A stretch of DNA of 64,000 nucleotides from positions 1,736,001 to 1,800,000 of the forward strand of contig NC_089394.1 in NCBI RefSeq assembly GCF_003171515.1, given 5' to 3'. This document shows, piece by piece, positions 11,746-23,650 of this stretch. The position numbers and the translations under genes were made by a program. Each line of letters opens with the position of its first letter. Positions within the stretch are counted from its first letter, which is position 1. This stretch comes from Pyrenophora tritici-repentis (taxonomy: Eukaryota; Ascomycota; Dothideomycetes; Pleosporales; Pleosporaceae). Under the pieces are notes generated by a model. It saw only the letters and a program-made list of their open reading frames with translations. It was not told the origin of the DNA and did no database searches.

Positions 11746-14700
11746 ATGGAAGTCGACATACAAAACATCTACGAAAACGACCCCAGACCAACGTTCCTTG
11801 TGGATTTTCAGACGGAAACTCCCGCCATCAGCCATGTCAATCCTGCACTACTTGCCATACCACATATAGCCCAATCGCTCCACGCACACGATGCGCTGCG
11901 GGACTGGTGGGATCCAGAGAGTAGAGTAGCCTCTCAACACCAAACCGGGTTCCTGCATGGACGGTGCCGATGGATCAAGTTCCGTGTTGATCACCGATGG
12001 CTTGTCGTTACCATTGTGGAGCAGTCGATTCCTACGGATGATCACCAGGAGGATCTGCAAGAGCCTGTGAAGCCGAAGTTAGCCCGAATAGCCTCACCCT
12101 TGTTGGAATCACGTCAAGATACCATCTTCACCGTCAAGATACAGTCGCCAGAACTCCGTGAGCATATTGATCACGTTCAAAAGGTCAATTGGTCGAAGAC
12201 CTCTCTGGGCGCAATTAGTAGTTGGAGCTATGAGCTCAATGTCTTGGTCACTACCCTGATGCTGGAGACTCGTCCAACCGCTCTCTTTCTGGGACCTGAA
12301 CACACGATCCTTTATAACCTTGCCTATGGCGCTTTCAGTGGCTCGAGGCATCCTGCGATACTTGGCCAGAATATTATTGATGCTTGGTATGTGAGATACT
12401 ATGTACATGAAAGGACAGTCTGACAAAAGTCAGGCCCGAACTAGTCGCCCCGATTTCAGCTACCATGGCCCGCACGGAGAAAACAGATTTTGCAGATGCC
12501 CCAGAAGAAGAATATCAACTCATGGTTGAAAGGGATGGCTTCGTCGAAGAAGCTTTCTTCATGTGGAGTCTTGTACCGCTCGTGGGTAATATACGCGGCA
12601 TGTACTCCATGGTGACCGAGGTGACCAAGCAGAGGTAAGCGCATTCCGTGATCGCAACATAACCCCTGACTTTCTCACAGACTACTTGAACGCCGCGTTG
12701 ATACATTACTTAAAGTTGGTCAATCAATCAGCAAGGCGAAAAATATGAAAGACTTTTGGGCCAACATAGCGCAAGCTATCGAACCTTATCAGTACGACTT
12801 TCCGGCAGCCGTTTTATACTCTCAATGCGAGTTACTTGACCCCCTAGATTCCAAAGGCGCTCTGAGAGAGCCACGGGATCGATGCACTCTGGAATGGACC
12901 ATTGGTTATAAACCTGATCATCCAGATCTGCCTCAGCATTTGAACCTAGACAAAGATTTTGGTCTAGGACGCGCCATGAGTGATAGTGCAAAAGGGGGGC
13001 CAGCGCTGGTTTTCAGAGAAGAAGACGGCGTACTACCCGAGGCTCTCTATAGAGACCTCGAAAAACGAGCCTTTGGAGATCCAATAGGAGTATTTCTTGT
13101 CATACCAATACGGAGTTACGACGCTACCATTGTGGGATACCTCCTTGTTGGTCTGAATACCCGCCGGCCGTACGACGATGAGTACGAGGATTGGATCAAA
13201 ACGCTTTCTAACCTTTTAGGCGCCTCTGCTACATCGGTAGCCCTTCAAGAAGAAGAAGTACGAAAACGTACACGGCAAGAGGAACAAGCCGCGAGGGACC
13301 TTGAGGCTCTTAATGCTGAAGTTGCGACTCTTACAAAGGAAGCTAGCGATGTCGCGGAGAAACTGCGCAACTTTCACGACATTGCAGACCAAGTTGGTCT
13401 CGGCTACTTTGAAATTTCTGTTGACGGGATGATGGTAGATGCAAATGTATGGAACTAACCCCTGAGAACTTTTGGTGTCTAACAAGATGACAGGAGACAT
13501 ACTTTGCTCAGACAGGCCAACGAAGAGACTTTGGCGATGGCCCACCATTCGCATACAAGGAATGTGTATACGAAGGAGACCTGGAAATGGTCGAGAAGAA
13601 GTGGGAGGTTTTGATAAGTGGTGAGCCAGCCACATTCGAAATTCGCTGGAAGAAAGCCGCCAACCAAATACACGAAAATGGCAAAATCGGCCATGACTAT
13701 CTATGGACTTTGGCAGCCTGTGTTCCTATCAAATCTCCAGACGGAACTGTGACTGGTGTCTTTGGATGCAACACCGACATTTCCGCGCAAAAGGAGGCTA
13801 CTCAAGCTCTGATGATGCGATCGGAGGCAGAACGGCGTCTGGCTAGCTTCACTGAACTTGCACCAGTGGGCTTGTTTCATCTGAACGCAGATCTTTCGAT
13901 GAAATACTGCAATGATCAATGGTTTCGTATAACTGACCATCCGAAGATACCCATGGATCAGGTAGAGTGGCGGTCGGTTGTCTACCCGGACCAGATAGAG
14001 CGCGCCTACCGTGAGATAAGGGCTACAAGACAAAAACAAGGGGCGCATACTTTTACATGTCACCTGAAGAAACACTGGAAGGGACCCGATGATATCTCAA
14101 CACCAACTTGGATCCTCGTGGCCGCCACAGCGTATACCGACGACTCCATCATGGGAACAATGACAGACATCTCGCAGCTAAAATGGGCCGAAGCCATCCA
14201 AAAGAGCAGAGTAGAAGAAGCGCTAGAATCAAAAAGACAACAGGAGAACTTCATCGACATGACAAGCCACGAAGTGCGTCTCCACCCCCTGATTCCACGT
14301 ACCCAACTAACCACTTACCCACAGATGCGTAACCCTCTAAGCGCCATGGTCCAATGCGCCGACTCCATCTCATCCTCGCTCACTGAAATAAACGACCTAA
14401 CCCGCGGCTCCGTCCTCGCCGCCCAACCGGTCCTAAAAACCCAACTCAACGACCTCACAAGCACCAGCCTCGACGCCGTCGACACCATCCAAGCATGTGC
14501 CACGCACCAGAAACGCATCGTAGACGACATCCTCACTTTATCGAAACTAGACTCTAAACTCCTCGTCATCAGCCCCATTGTCCTGCAGCCTGCAGCCCTC
14601 CTAAACGACACGTACAAGATGTTCAAGGAAGAAGCAAATAAAGCACACGTCGACCTACGCGTTAGATGCGATGAGTCGATCGAGGCTTTGCGGATTGATT

Positions 14701-15963
14701 GGGCGGTGCTGGATCCAAGTCGCGTGTTACAAGTTCTTATCAATTTGTTAACCAATGCTATAAAATTCACCCAAGACCAGGATGACGAACGCAGGGTCGA
14801 AGTCATAATGGGGGCGTCGCTCAACGCAGAAAAGATGTCGGAGATTGAGTACGTGCCACAGGAAGCCGTGCAGAAAGATTTCCTGCTAGAGCCCGAGTGG
14901 GATGGTGCGGATGAAGTGTTTTATCTCAGCTTCACTGTTAGGGACACTGGGTGTGGGCTTTCTCCTGAACACAAGGCAAAGGTAGGATATGGAGCAGTTT
15001 TCGGATAACAGATGTATGCTGACTTGTTCCTCCCTTCGGTTTTGTAGCTCTTCAACCGCTTCTCACAAGCATCCCCGAAAACTCACGTTCAGGTATATCT
15101 ACCACCCCTCTCCCCATCTGCTTGCAATACATAGACCTAACGAACATGTTTCAGTACGGCGGATCAGGTCTTGGCCTCTTCATCTCCCGCGAACTCACCG
15201 AAATGCAAGGTGGTGCCATTGGCGTTTCGTCTTGTCAAAACGTCGGTTCTACGTTTTCTTTTTACATAAAATCGCGACGGGCGAGCTCCCCTTCTTCCCC
15301 CCCAGCTCGGCACCACCACCACCACTACCAGCAACAGCACTCGCACATACACGCCCACCCCACCCCACCCCAAGCCCAACAAAAACAACGCGGAAGAAGC
15401 AGCTTCTCCAGCTGAACCCCAAGAAAACGACGACGAACAGAAAACCGAGGAACAACCAATCTACCACATCCTCATCGTAGAAGACAACCTAATAAACCAA
15501 CGCGTCCTCTCCGCCTCATTGCGTAAACTGGGTCATACCATCCACGTTGCAAACCACGGTGTTGAAGCGTTGGAGCATCTTTCCCGTACTATTTTCTCCC
15601 CATCCCCATCCCCATCCCCACCTCTACCCTCACCCCCCTTATTCAACCCATCCCTTTCTCCACCACCACCACCACCACAACAACAACAACAACAACCCCT
15701 CCCCCCTAACAGCCGTACTGATGGACATGGAAATGCCCATAATGGACGGTCTAACAACTACGCGTCGAATCCGCGAAATGGAAGCAAATGGTGAATTGCG
15801 CGGTCACGTACCCATTATAGCGGTTAGTGCGAATGCGAGGAGGGAACAGGTGGAGGAGGCGAGGGAGGCGGGGGTTGATGGTGTGGTTTGTAAACCTTGT
15901 AGGGTTGGGGAAGTGCTGGGGATGGTTGGGCGTGTTGGGAGTGAAGGTGTGGGGGCTGATTAG
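11746..15963 (+). CDS. Hybrid histidine kinase (GAF/PAS, HisKA, HATPase, receiver)
   Basis: Two-component sensor that autophosphorylates on His and passes phosphate to its own receiver, then normally to Ypd1/Ssk1-type partners. Exons: 11746-12386, 12434-12634, 12681-13446, 13494-14273, 14325-14981, 15048-15092, 15155-15585 and 15713-15963, about 1256 residues. Visible blocks: an N-terminal sensing region, a GAF-like region in exon 3, two PAS-like segments (VGLGYFEIS.. and APVGLFHLN..), an H-box TSHEMRNPL with His about 795, N-box NLLTNAIKFT, DTGCGLS, F-box LFNRFSQ and GGSGLGLFISREL. The receiver has VEDN, LMDMEMPIMDG (Asp about 1178) and a CKP lysine. The H-box is itself split by an intron (14274-14324). 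Oddities: the frame shifts by one base in the Pro/His/Gln-rich linker between 15290 and 15390, next to a seven-C run. The receiver also needs removal of 15586-15712, a low-complexity segment with GT..AG ends. Kinase class not assigned. Confidence 0.85.
15586..15712 (+). repeat. Low-complexity CCAT/CAC/CAA tract inside the receiver
   Basis: The run is CCATCC, CCCTC, then (CAC)n and (CAA)n microsatellites. It begins GTACTA and ends CTAACAG, so it can be read as a 127-nt intron. Removing it joins EALEHL to VLMDMEMP in frame. No other GT exists inside it. Confidence 0.6.
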
Positions 15964-16426
15964 ATCTAATTGATGTTTTTTCTAGAGGATTTGGAGTGGA
16001 GTGGCGGATTGTGGTGGGGTGATGAGTTAGTTGGAAAGAGAGGGAGAGGTGTTTATTCAGTGGAAGCGGGCGAATGAGATGAACGGCACTTGATCCATTT
16101 CTAGTAGCAAGAAAACGAAACTTTGATTCTACTACTAGACGAGCGCTTTGTTTGCTATAACGTCAGTACAGTAGTTTCCAACAGCCCCATTAAAACGCCC
16201 CGATGTCGAAGTTATCACAAGCTAAGAAAACACAGCCCTTCCCCTCCTCTCCCAGAATAAACCCAAACCTTAAAACTACCCAAATACCACCCCTTTCATC
16301 CCCTGAATCCCATTACCCGTAATTTCATGTTCACCTGGTTCAATACTCCAAGCTATTCATACACCAAAACTCCAAATCTCAACATTACAACTCAAAACCC
16401 TCGCCCACGTTTCAAAAACGTCCATC
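15964..16426. other. Convergent 3' spacer
   Basis: Spacer between the histidine kinase stop and the WD40 gene stop. It is AT/C-rich with no gene seen. Confidence 0.4.
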
Positions 16427-19314
16427 TCAAACCACACCCTTCCCCGATCCATCACTCCGCTCATCCGTCAGTCTACTAATCTGACTCAGCGTACTCAAGC
16501 GCCTCGTCGGATCCGGTCTTTTATCAACACTTTTCCGCGCCGTCGCCATCTTATTGCGATTAGTCCAGAAAAGCCAGCTCTGACCGTTGTACAAAGCAAG
16601 CGGGTTAGAGGTTGTGGATAGACGATTAGTGTCACGTTCCGAGGGAGGTTCTTTCAGAGGAGACGAAGCTTCGGATAGAGAGATGCTTCGGGATGTTGTC
16701 GTGGTGGTGATGCGGTCCATTGAGATTGATGTTTTTGGCGTTCCTGGTCTCATGTCTGGGGTGCCGGGTGCTTGTACGGGGCGGAGGATGGGCGAATCGG
16801 ATTGAGACGGGGGGGCGGAATGGAGACTTAGTGTTGGTAGTGATTTTCTGGGGGAAGCGCTACGGCGAGGGACGGAATTGCTCGAGTCGAAACTAGCATG
16901 TGAGATGCTTTGTCGCCATGTCATGATGCGGTCGTTGGGTGGTTGGGTGGACAAGCTGTCTCTTCGCGACCTGCTGGTTCGAGATATTATGCTACTTGGT
17001 CGTCCGATACCAGAGGTCCTTTTCATGGACACTGTGTCCCACTGCTCTGTTAGTCGCATACGCTTTTGGAAGGCACAGTCCTGTCTGAACACCTTCAGAG
17101 CCCCGGTGTAGTCTGCTGTGACAATAATGTTACCTCCAGAATGAGCGCAGCGGGCTGTATACGCTGGGCTCTCGGCAGCTTTCCTGGGATTGGCATCTAC
17201 TGGAGCAAAATTCGGATTCGGCGCTAATCCTTCAGTGGGTGCCCGGGAGGAAACTACAGATTCCGCTTTCGAGACCAGCGTGACTGGTGGAGGGTTACAG
17301 AGGTCGAATATAGGGTCCTCCGAAGCGCTGAGGAGTCGTCTAGTCTGGACAGGAGCAAACACTGTACAGGTAGTGATAGACTTGTGCGCTTCGAACATCT
17401 CAAGTGGCCGGTTATCCCTCTTATCACCCTCAGGTGTAGTCGTTGACCAGATATACGCCTTCCGATCTTCGCTCCCGCATATGATGTGTCCACTACTATC
17501 CGCAAACGATGCTCTTATCTGACTGCAGTTGTTTTCATGGCCACGGAATTTCATCTCCAAAGTCTTGTCCTTCATGTTGTATATTCGCAACCTCGAGTCG
17601 TTGCTCGATACCAGCAGCTTGACTTCTGCATCTTCCTTCCCTGGCGGCCAGTATGTCGCTTGAATGCCTGTGATTTTGCTACCCTTGGCATTCTGCCCGC
17701 GTGTCGACTTGACGTGAAGTTGCGCTTGCCATTTCAGACCTTCCGTATCATAAAATATGCAGAGACCTCCCAATGTCCCGGCTATACAAGTCTTTCCATC
17801 TGGAGTAAACGCAACAGAGGTAATCATGTCTGGGACTGAAACGGAAAATGCAACGCTTTTATCCGGAATACTCCAGAGCCGTAACTTTGTGTCTAAAGAG
17901 CCCGCAAGGAAAAAGCGGTCGTCTGTAGGATGGAACTGTATCGAAGGAACAAAATCCGAGTGCTTGAAAGTACACAGGTTATCGTCCCGACCTATATGCC
18001 ACAGGCGCACAGTCTTATCCATGGACGAGGATAGGAGGAAATTGTTCTGATGATTGTTAGCCGGTTCATAGGCAATATCTCCATGCATACACACCTTGCT
18101 CCAACTCAAGTCCAAGATGGTTGCTGTATGCCCCTGATACTCCCGAATGGGTTTTTGCTGGAAAACTGGCGCACTAAGATGTTTAGCCTCCCCATCCAAG
18201 GCATGTGGGTCGCGCTCGGTGTTCTCGTGTGTTCTCCGTCCTTCAGGGCTATCTATCACCGCCCACACCCGGATGACTCTATCCTGTCCGGCAACAGCGA
18301 GATACCTCCCATCCTTACTAAACTCGATAGCCCATATAGGATTGTGTTTGGCCGCTGATCCGGACTGTGGGGCAGGGTTGGACCCAGCAGCAGGCGGGCT
18401 CTTCTTGTCCGATCCCGTCCGTAACTCCTGGGCCAGGAATACGCGGTCGAATTCCTTCTCTTTCTTGAATTTTGACCTCACTTTGATGTAGGAGGGTGGT
18501 TGGGGTATCTTCGGACTGAAGCTCAAGTTGTTGACATAGAGCTGGGCGTCCATACCCTCGTGCCGTGAATCGTCTGCTTCGGAGCCATTGTCGCTTGCGC
18601 CGTCGGGGGTGACCTTCTTTTTGTTGCTGCCGATGAAGCGACTAAGAAACGATACCTTCCTGTGCTTGTCGTCAGATCAGACTAACATTGACATGTCTGG
18701 CCAACTGCAGATCAAAGTACGAATACGACAGTGCGTATCTCTTCTTCTAGATACGAAGTATGCACTGTCGGGAAAAAGCAACTCACTTCTTGTCTGCCCT
18801 ACTCCCAACAGCATCGCGTGCTATCTCACCACTCAGCTTGTTATCCGCATTTGCTTCTTTGGGCAACCCGGAGGATAGATTCGGCGTGGACTCTGTATTC
18901 TGCGACCGTAATTTCTGTATCGCGGGCGATGTGTTCGTTCTCTGGAGGATTTGCTGTGCACAATGCGCTGTTAGCGTCTATTCTCCAACATTGACTTTCC
19001 TGTTGACCTACTTGCGACAACGGATCTATAGGTGGAGTATCCGATGGCTGTCTCTCGTCGCCAATAGCTCCATTTTGTGCGTCGCTCGAAAGTTGCGTTG
19101 AGGTCGGACTTCGAAGTTTTGCGGCCAGTTTCTTGTTGGACAGTGGGCCTATGGACCTTGGGGCAAGCATTTGCAGATCTCCCTTGTTGAGAATGGTAGC
19201 AGATCTCATAGGCGTCGATTGCGCACTCTCTTGTGTTGAGGATCCATACTCCTGTTTTTGCAAGTGCAACGAGCTTCGACCATTCACCTTAACTTTGGGG
19301 ATCGTGTCTGCCAT
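16427..19314 (-). CDS. WDR44-like WD40 repeat protein
   Basis: Cytoplasmic WD40 scaffold of the WDR44/Dgr2 group; in animals WDR44 binds Rab11, while the fungal role is poorly known. Exons on the minus strand: 19314-19012, 18953-18787, 18659-16427, giving 900 residues. The N-terminal ~190 residues are disordered. KKVSFLSRFIGSNKKK follows directly after the second splice and is a familiar WDR44 feature. WD repeats span about residues 260-700 with clear GH..WD-type units (AIEFSKDGRYLAVAGQDRVIRVW, FLLSSSMDKTVRLW, FFLAGSLDTKLRLW). The tail is Ser-rich with SxSP-type sites. The second intron is unusually long (127 nt) and contains a strong hairpin. Family call is firm; function is inferred. Confidence 0.85.
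18726..18770. repeat. Inverted repeat inside WDR44-like intron 2
   Basis: CGACAGTGCGTA (18726-18737) pairs with TATGCACTGTCG (18759-18770) with one mismatch. A nested GTATCT/AGATAC stem lies at 18735-18740 and 18749-18754. Confidence 0.65.
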
Positions 19315-20004
19315 ATTGACGTGTCACCGAAGTAATAACAAGGGTGTTCCCAGTTAGCTGGATAGCAGCTCAAGTTGGTTGCACTTCTTTGTGATGCGAT
19401 TCATTAGACTGAATTTCCTAGGCAGTGTAGTCAGACAAGCGCAGGCTGTGTCGCAACGGAAAGAGAGGTTTCGGAGGCCACAGAAAGAGAGGTTTCGGAA
19501 TCGGCGGATGTTTACGGGCGAGATGTTGAGTCCGTAGCACCAGCTCTGTAGGCAAGCAGATATAAGCGCTGCAGCCGTCGCACAATCCGCTTGGAGAGAA
19601 AACGTTACGATTGAAGATAGAGATGGTGCTCCATTCGTGCACATGTATGCACTCAGCTCGCTCGAACGCCCTAACGACATCTCAATGACGTCAGAGGTAC
19701 CTCGGCATAAGAGCCCGACTACGAACTCAATTTGCATATAAAACGTCTCGTAGTTATTAAGTGTTCGTATTCAAGCTAGTCAAGGTCGTTGATCCATCCA
19801 TGCTCAGCATCACTCATCTAAGAGGCCTATATAAATCAAATGCGCCGTGGCGCCAAAGTGAAAGGTGTATCAATGGCCCGAGAATGCAAAAAGGGACAAA
19901 TATGCCGACGCAAGGTGCCCGGCACCTAGCCAACCCCAAATGTCCGACGTGGTATACAATAAGAAAGATCGAAAATACATGCAAGGACAGAATGCGCGAG
20001 GCAT
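19315..20004. other. Intergenic spacer
   Basis: Holds the WD40 promoter and the RNR2 3' end. 19458-19500 has two copies of GAAAGAGAGGTTTCGGA about 24 bp apart. TATA-like words occur near 19736 and 19828, with no gene attached that I can support. Confidence 0.4.
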
Positions 20005-21381
20005 TTAAAAGTCCTCGTCGAAGCAAAAGTCACCAGACTGGCCTTGAGGCTCTGGTGCAGGGCCTGATGTGCCGTCCTTTTGCTCATGCTTCTTTGTGCT
20101 GGCCATGACACCGGCCTTTTGGTAGTCACCAACACGCTTCTCGAAGAAGTTGGTCTTGCCAGCAAGCGAAATGTTCTCCATAAAGTCGAATGGGTTGGTG
20201 GCGTTGTACACCTTGGTGTTGCCGAGAGCCAACAGCAGACGATCGGCGACGAACTCAATGTACTGGCACATGAGGGTAGCGTTCATGCCGAGCAGAGCGC
20301 AAGGCAGCGCGTCGCTCAGGAATTCTTGCTCAATCTCGACGGCTTCGGTGATGATGGCACGGACTTCCTCATTGCTGGGGCGGTTGTTGAGGAGGGAGAA
20401 GAGCAGGCAGGCAAAGTCGGTGTGCATGCCCTCGTCACGGGAGATAAGCTCGTTCGAAAAGGTGAGGCCGGGCATGAGACCACGCTTCTTGAGCCAGAAG
20501 ATGGACGCAAAAGAACCACTGAAGAAGATGCCCTCGACAGCGGCAAAGGCAACGAGACGGTTGGCGAAAGTGGAGTTTTTGTCGGAGATCCATCGCAGAG
20601 CCCAGTCGGCCTTCTTGCGGATGCATGGGATGTTTTCGATGGCATTGAAGAGGTACTTGCGCTGCCTGGTATCGCTGATGTATGTGTCGATAAGAAGAGA
20701 GTATGTTTCGGAGTGGACGTTCTCCATCATGATCTGGAAGCCGTAGAAGCATCGCGCCTCGGGGATTTGTACTTCGCTCGAGAATCGCTCGACAAGGTTC
20801 TCGTTAACGATACCATCAGAGGCGGCGAAGAAGGCGAGTACGTGTGAGATAAAGAAACGCTCGTCGTCGTTGAGACGCTTGTTCCAGTCGTGCAGATCCT
20901 TGGAAAGATCAATCTCTTCGGCGGTCCAGAAGGAAGCTTCGGCTTTCTTATACATCTGCCAGACCTGTAGGGATGTCATTAGCATGTGTCAAGGTGAACA
21001 GGGTCTGACGCGTAGACACGCGTCTAGCGCGTTCGGAAGTAAAACTTACATCGTGGTACTTGATTGGGAAGAGGACAAAGCGTCCAGGGTTTTCTTGAAG
21101 GAGGGGCTCGTCTGCTTCCTCGGGCTTGATTGTAGGAGCAACGGTTGGCTTCACCTCCTCATCGTCCGCATCAAAGTCATCTGGAATGCCGACGATGGGC
21201 TTGAATGTGTTCTCCTTGTCTGTTGACGAGAAGTCAAGCTTCTTTGCAGGAGAGTCGGTCATCTTGAGGTTATCAGTTGCAGTTGCAGCCTATTTACGCG
21301 TTAGTATGGACGCGTCGAGTACGAATTATATTGGGTAACGCGACATACCTGCTTGGAGGGCGTGGACTGAAGAGCAGACAT
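20005..21381 (-). CDS. RNR2: Ribonucleotide reductase small subunit (R2)
   Basis: Carries the diiron-tyrosyl cofactor that drives reduction of NDPs to dNDPs, together with the large R1 subunit. Three exons on the minus strand: 21381-21349 ([11 protein letters not shown]), 21289-21050, 20964-20005, giving 410 residues, the usual length. Visible are [29 protein letters not shown] (Glu and His ligands and the radical Tyr in ETYS by analogy with mouse R2), [10 protein letters not shown], and [14 protein letters not shown]. The C-terminal FCFDEDF is the R1-docking tail. The first exon has only 11 codons and was placed by its ATG and GTATGT donor. ACGCGT boxes lie in both introns and upstream, suggesting MBF-type cell-cycle control. 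Identification certain. Confidence 0.97.
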
Positions 21382-22773
21382 TGTTGTGGACGAAGGGTGA
21401 TTGATGCGCTGAATTGATTGTAAAAGGCGACAGAGTAGTCAAAAATACAAGTAGTGGCGCCGATGAGGGTGGATGATGCTGTGGTGTAGAGAGACAAAGA
21501 GAACGCGACTCCAACTATAAATCTACGTAGACCCACCGACACGTGACTTGGTGATCGCGCTAGACGCAGCCACTAGCGCGCCTCTTCCACGAAAAGGCGC
21601 TATGAGCTCATCCATCTACAAAGCTCATCGAAGCCGCTCTGCTGCCCCATCAAGCCCTAGAAAATGATTTCGCTCTTTGGTCAGATACAATTGAGTACGC
21701 TCATTTCAATGACACCCATATCATCATTTTTTCTCTCTGTCACGCCTCCAAATAACGCATCAAGGTCGCTCATCGCGTCGCCCAGCCACGGTCTTTCACA
21801 CGGGCAAACGCGTCGCAACGCGCTATGATTCGACTCCCCTTCCCCACCACAACACGCAAGGGCCGCTACCATGACAAACTAGCTCTGCATCCGGCGGCGG
21901 AATCAGGGCTTAGAAATGCATTTGAAACTAATATTGGCCCGCCTCTATGCTCGCACTGGCTGCAATGTGGTATTGCTCGTGCCGGCCTCGGATCAGATAA
22001 GATTTTCTCTGGTAAATCGGCTGATGCTGATGGCTGGCCAGCTCCACCGAGCTTGTCACGGTGCACGCTCGAGACAATTTGGCTTCGGAAACGCGTCTTT
22101 GAGACAGAGACGCGTAAAGTATGTACATCACCTCCCACAGACTTTTGACTTGCGGCCACTTTGCTACAGTTGACTGGACGACGCGTGCTCGGACGTGTCA
22201 GGGCGTACGCTAGGTGTTGAGGAACCCGCAATATCGCTCATACTGGCGATCTTATCGTTCTGCTCCTGCCTAGGCTTGTGGAAGAGCTGCATCCCTGAAA
22301 CGGTCGAGTGTTCTTTGAGTGTAGAGGGGTGTTACCGTGCTTGGCTGATGAATGACGGTGAAGCCTAGGGCGAATATTTTGAATCCTTTCCAGACCGCTT
22401 CTAGCAGTCCAGGAAAGTTTCTGAAACCAGTGGCTGCTCAATTCGCTCCTCTCCATCTTCAACAAGACATGGTTCATGATATCATGATGGATTACGCCAT
22501 AGTGATGGAGTCATGGACCCTCACACGTTAGGCCAGCCTTATCAAACGCCAAGAGCACCAGACGGTTTCCCGGGAGATCAAAATTTCTTTTTCTCGTCAA
22601 ACGAACTGTCAAAGTGTGTTCTGGCTACTCACCGTCTCTATAGTCCTCGTACCTGTCTGAATACGGGCAAAGACACTTGTGCTTCTGCGTGTCGATGCTG
22701 TCATTCGAGTTGATCTACGTACCCCACCCTGGCCGCTCATGCATAACCCAAACTTTTCCAGATGTAAACGCGT
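21008..22773. promoter_or_regulatory. Cluster of nine ACGCGT (MluI cell-cycle box) sites
   Basis: ACGCGT occurs at 21008, 21018 (RNR2 intron 2), 21296, 21310 (intron 1), 21808, 22091, 22110, 22181 and 22768. About 0.4 copies would be expected by chance in 1.8 kb. In yeasts this is the binding site of MBF (Mbp1/Swi6 type APSES factors), which drives RNR genes at G1/S. Confidence 0.55.
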
Positions 22774-23235
22774 CGGCTGGAAAATCGCCCTTTCTCGTCG
22801 TGGTACCTCACAACCCGATCCTTCTTCTTCTCCCTCCCTTCTCAAAGAAGCACTACTTCATGCGCTGGGATGCGGATCGAACGTCAGATACAAGCGGCGC
22901 TTGCATGTGTGGATGTTAGTCGGTGAATCCCGTCAACTCGCGATGGCAATATCACTTGACAAGAGCGTGCTGAGGCCAACGACAATCTGCTTTCCATTGA
23001 TACGAAAACACACTGCATGGTATATTATACACCAAAGCTTCCTTCCATTCATTACTGCATCCGCCAACTTTCTGCTCCCGAGTCGGGCCAGTAGCCATCC
23101 TCCCCCATGTACGATAACTTGGACGATAGCGGCAGGCCGAGAGGCCAAGATGTCGAACATAGACCTTCGATCCCAAAATCGTAGAGAGAACAGCTATTGT
23201 CGAATGCCCGATGACTCTGACCGAATATCCGATTT
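21382..23235. other. Long gene-poor interval upstream of RNR2
   Basis: No supported gene. Several open frames (for example 22679-23239 plus) overlap one another on both strands without splice or domain support. The notable content is the ACGCGT cluster. Confidence 0.4.
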
Positions 23236-23650
23236 CTAGTCTAGATTGCAGTCTGACCAGTAGATTGGAGGAGTACCATCCCTATAATCTGTAAACCAAG
23301 CGTCTTTCCTGCAGGGATTTCCGCTCTTGTGGCAGGAGCGCGCGCCGCCTCCGCCTGGTAGTTTACCCGCCTGTTTAGAGTGGATTAGATTTATCATAGT
23401 GATAGCCAATAGGGTCAGGGTGATGTACCGCACTACACCACTGGCAGTCTGTAGCGTCGACAAGGCTGCAGCACTTCCCGTAATTGTCGCCTTTGATTTG
23501 TCGGCATCTCGCAGTCTACAAGGCAATTCGTTAGTAACGTGAGGGCGGAGACAAGAGGAGAGACGAGCTAATTCATACAACGCCCGAGTTCTTAGCGGAG
23601 ACACCTAGGCTCAAGCCAAGTAGTAGAATAAAGGTTTGTATCTTCACCAT
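23236..23650 (-). CDS. Small secreted eight-cysteine protein (candidate effector)
   Basis: A three-exon gene on the minus strand, recovered from splice signals: 23650-23579, 23515-23429, 23370-23236, giving 97 residues. Introns are 63 and 58 nt with GTATGA..GTAG and GTACAT..ACAG borders and TAAC/CTGAC branch sites; all junctions are phase 0. Residues 1-19 form a classic signal peptide: Lys3, hydrophobic FILLLGLSLG, and an Ala-X-Ala-like VSA end. The mature part of about 78 residues has eight cysteines, at 28, 39, 40, 48, 51, 66, 73 and 94, with a CC pair and a Gly-rich hinge at 59-62. A TATATA word lies about 90 bp upstream of the ATG. I do not recognise a family. Even cysteine number, small size, export signal and gene-poor surroundings fit an effector or antimicrobial-type protein. 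If intron 2 were retained, a 70-residue form with five cysteines would result. Confidence 0.7.

Noticed and set aside
12387..12429. Shorter first intron of the histidine kinase (acceptor at 12418 or 12429)
   Set aside because: 12418 leaves a 32-nt intron and 12429 leads to a stop; acceptor 12433 gives DAWPELVAPIS in frame.
20080..20847. 255-codon plus-strand open frame
   Set aside because: Lies wholly antisense to the conserved RNR2 exon; a codon-bias shadow without ATG support or domain.
22679..23239. 186-codon plus-strand frame upstream of the secreted protein gene
   Set aside because: Overlapped by open frames on the other strand, no domain, signal or splice evidence.
23236..23604. Single minus-strand frame of 122 codons
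   Set aside because: It reads through both introns of the secreted protein gene in a wrong frame for exon 2; only its last 44 codons are the true third exon.
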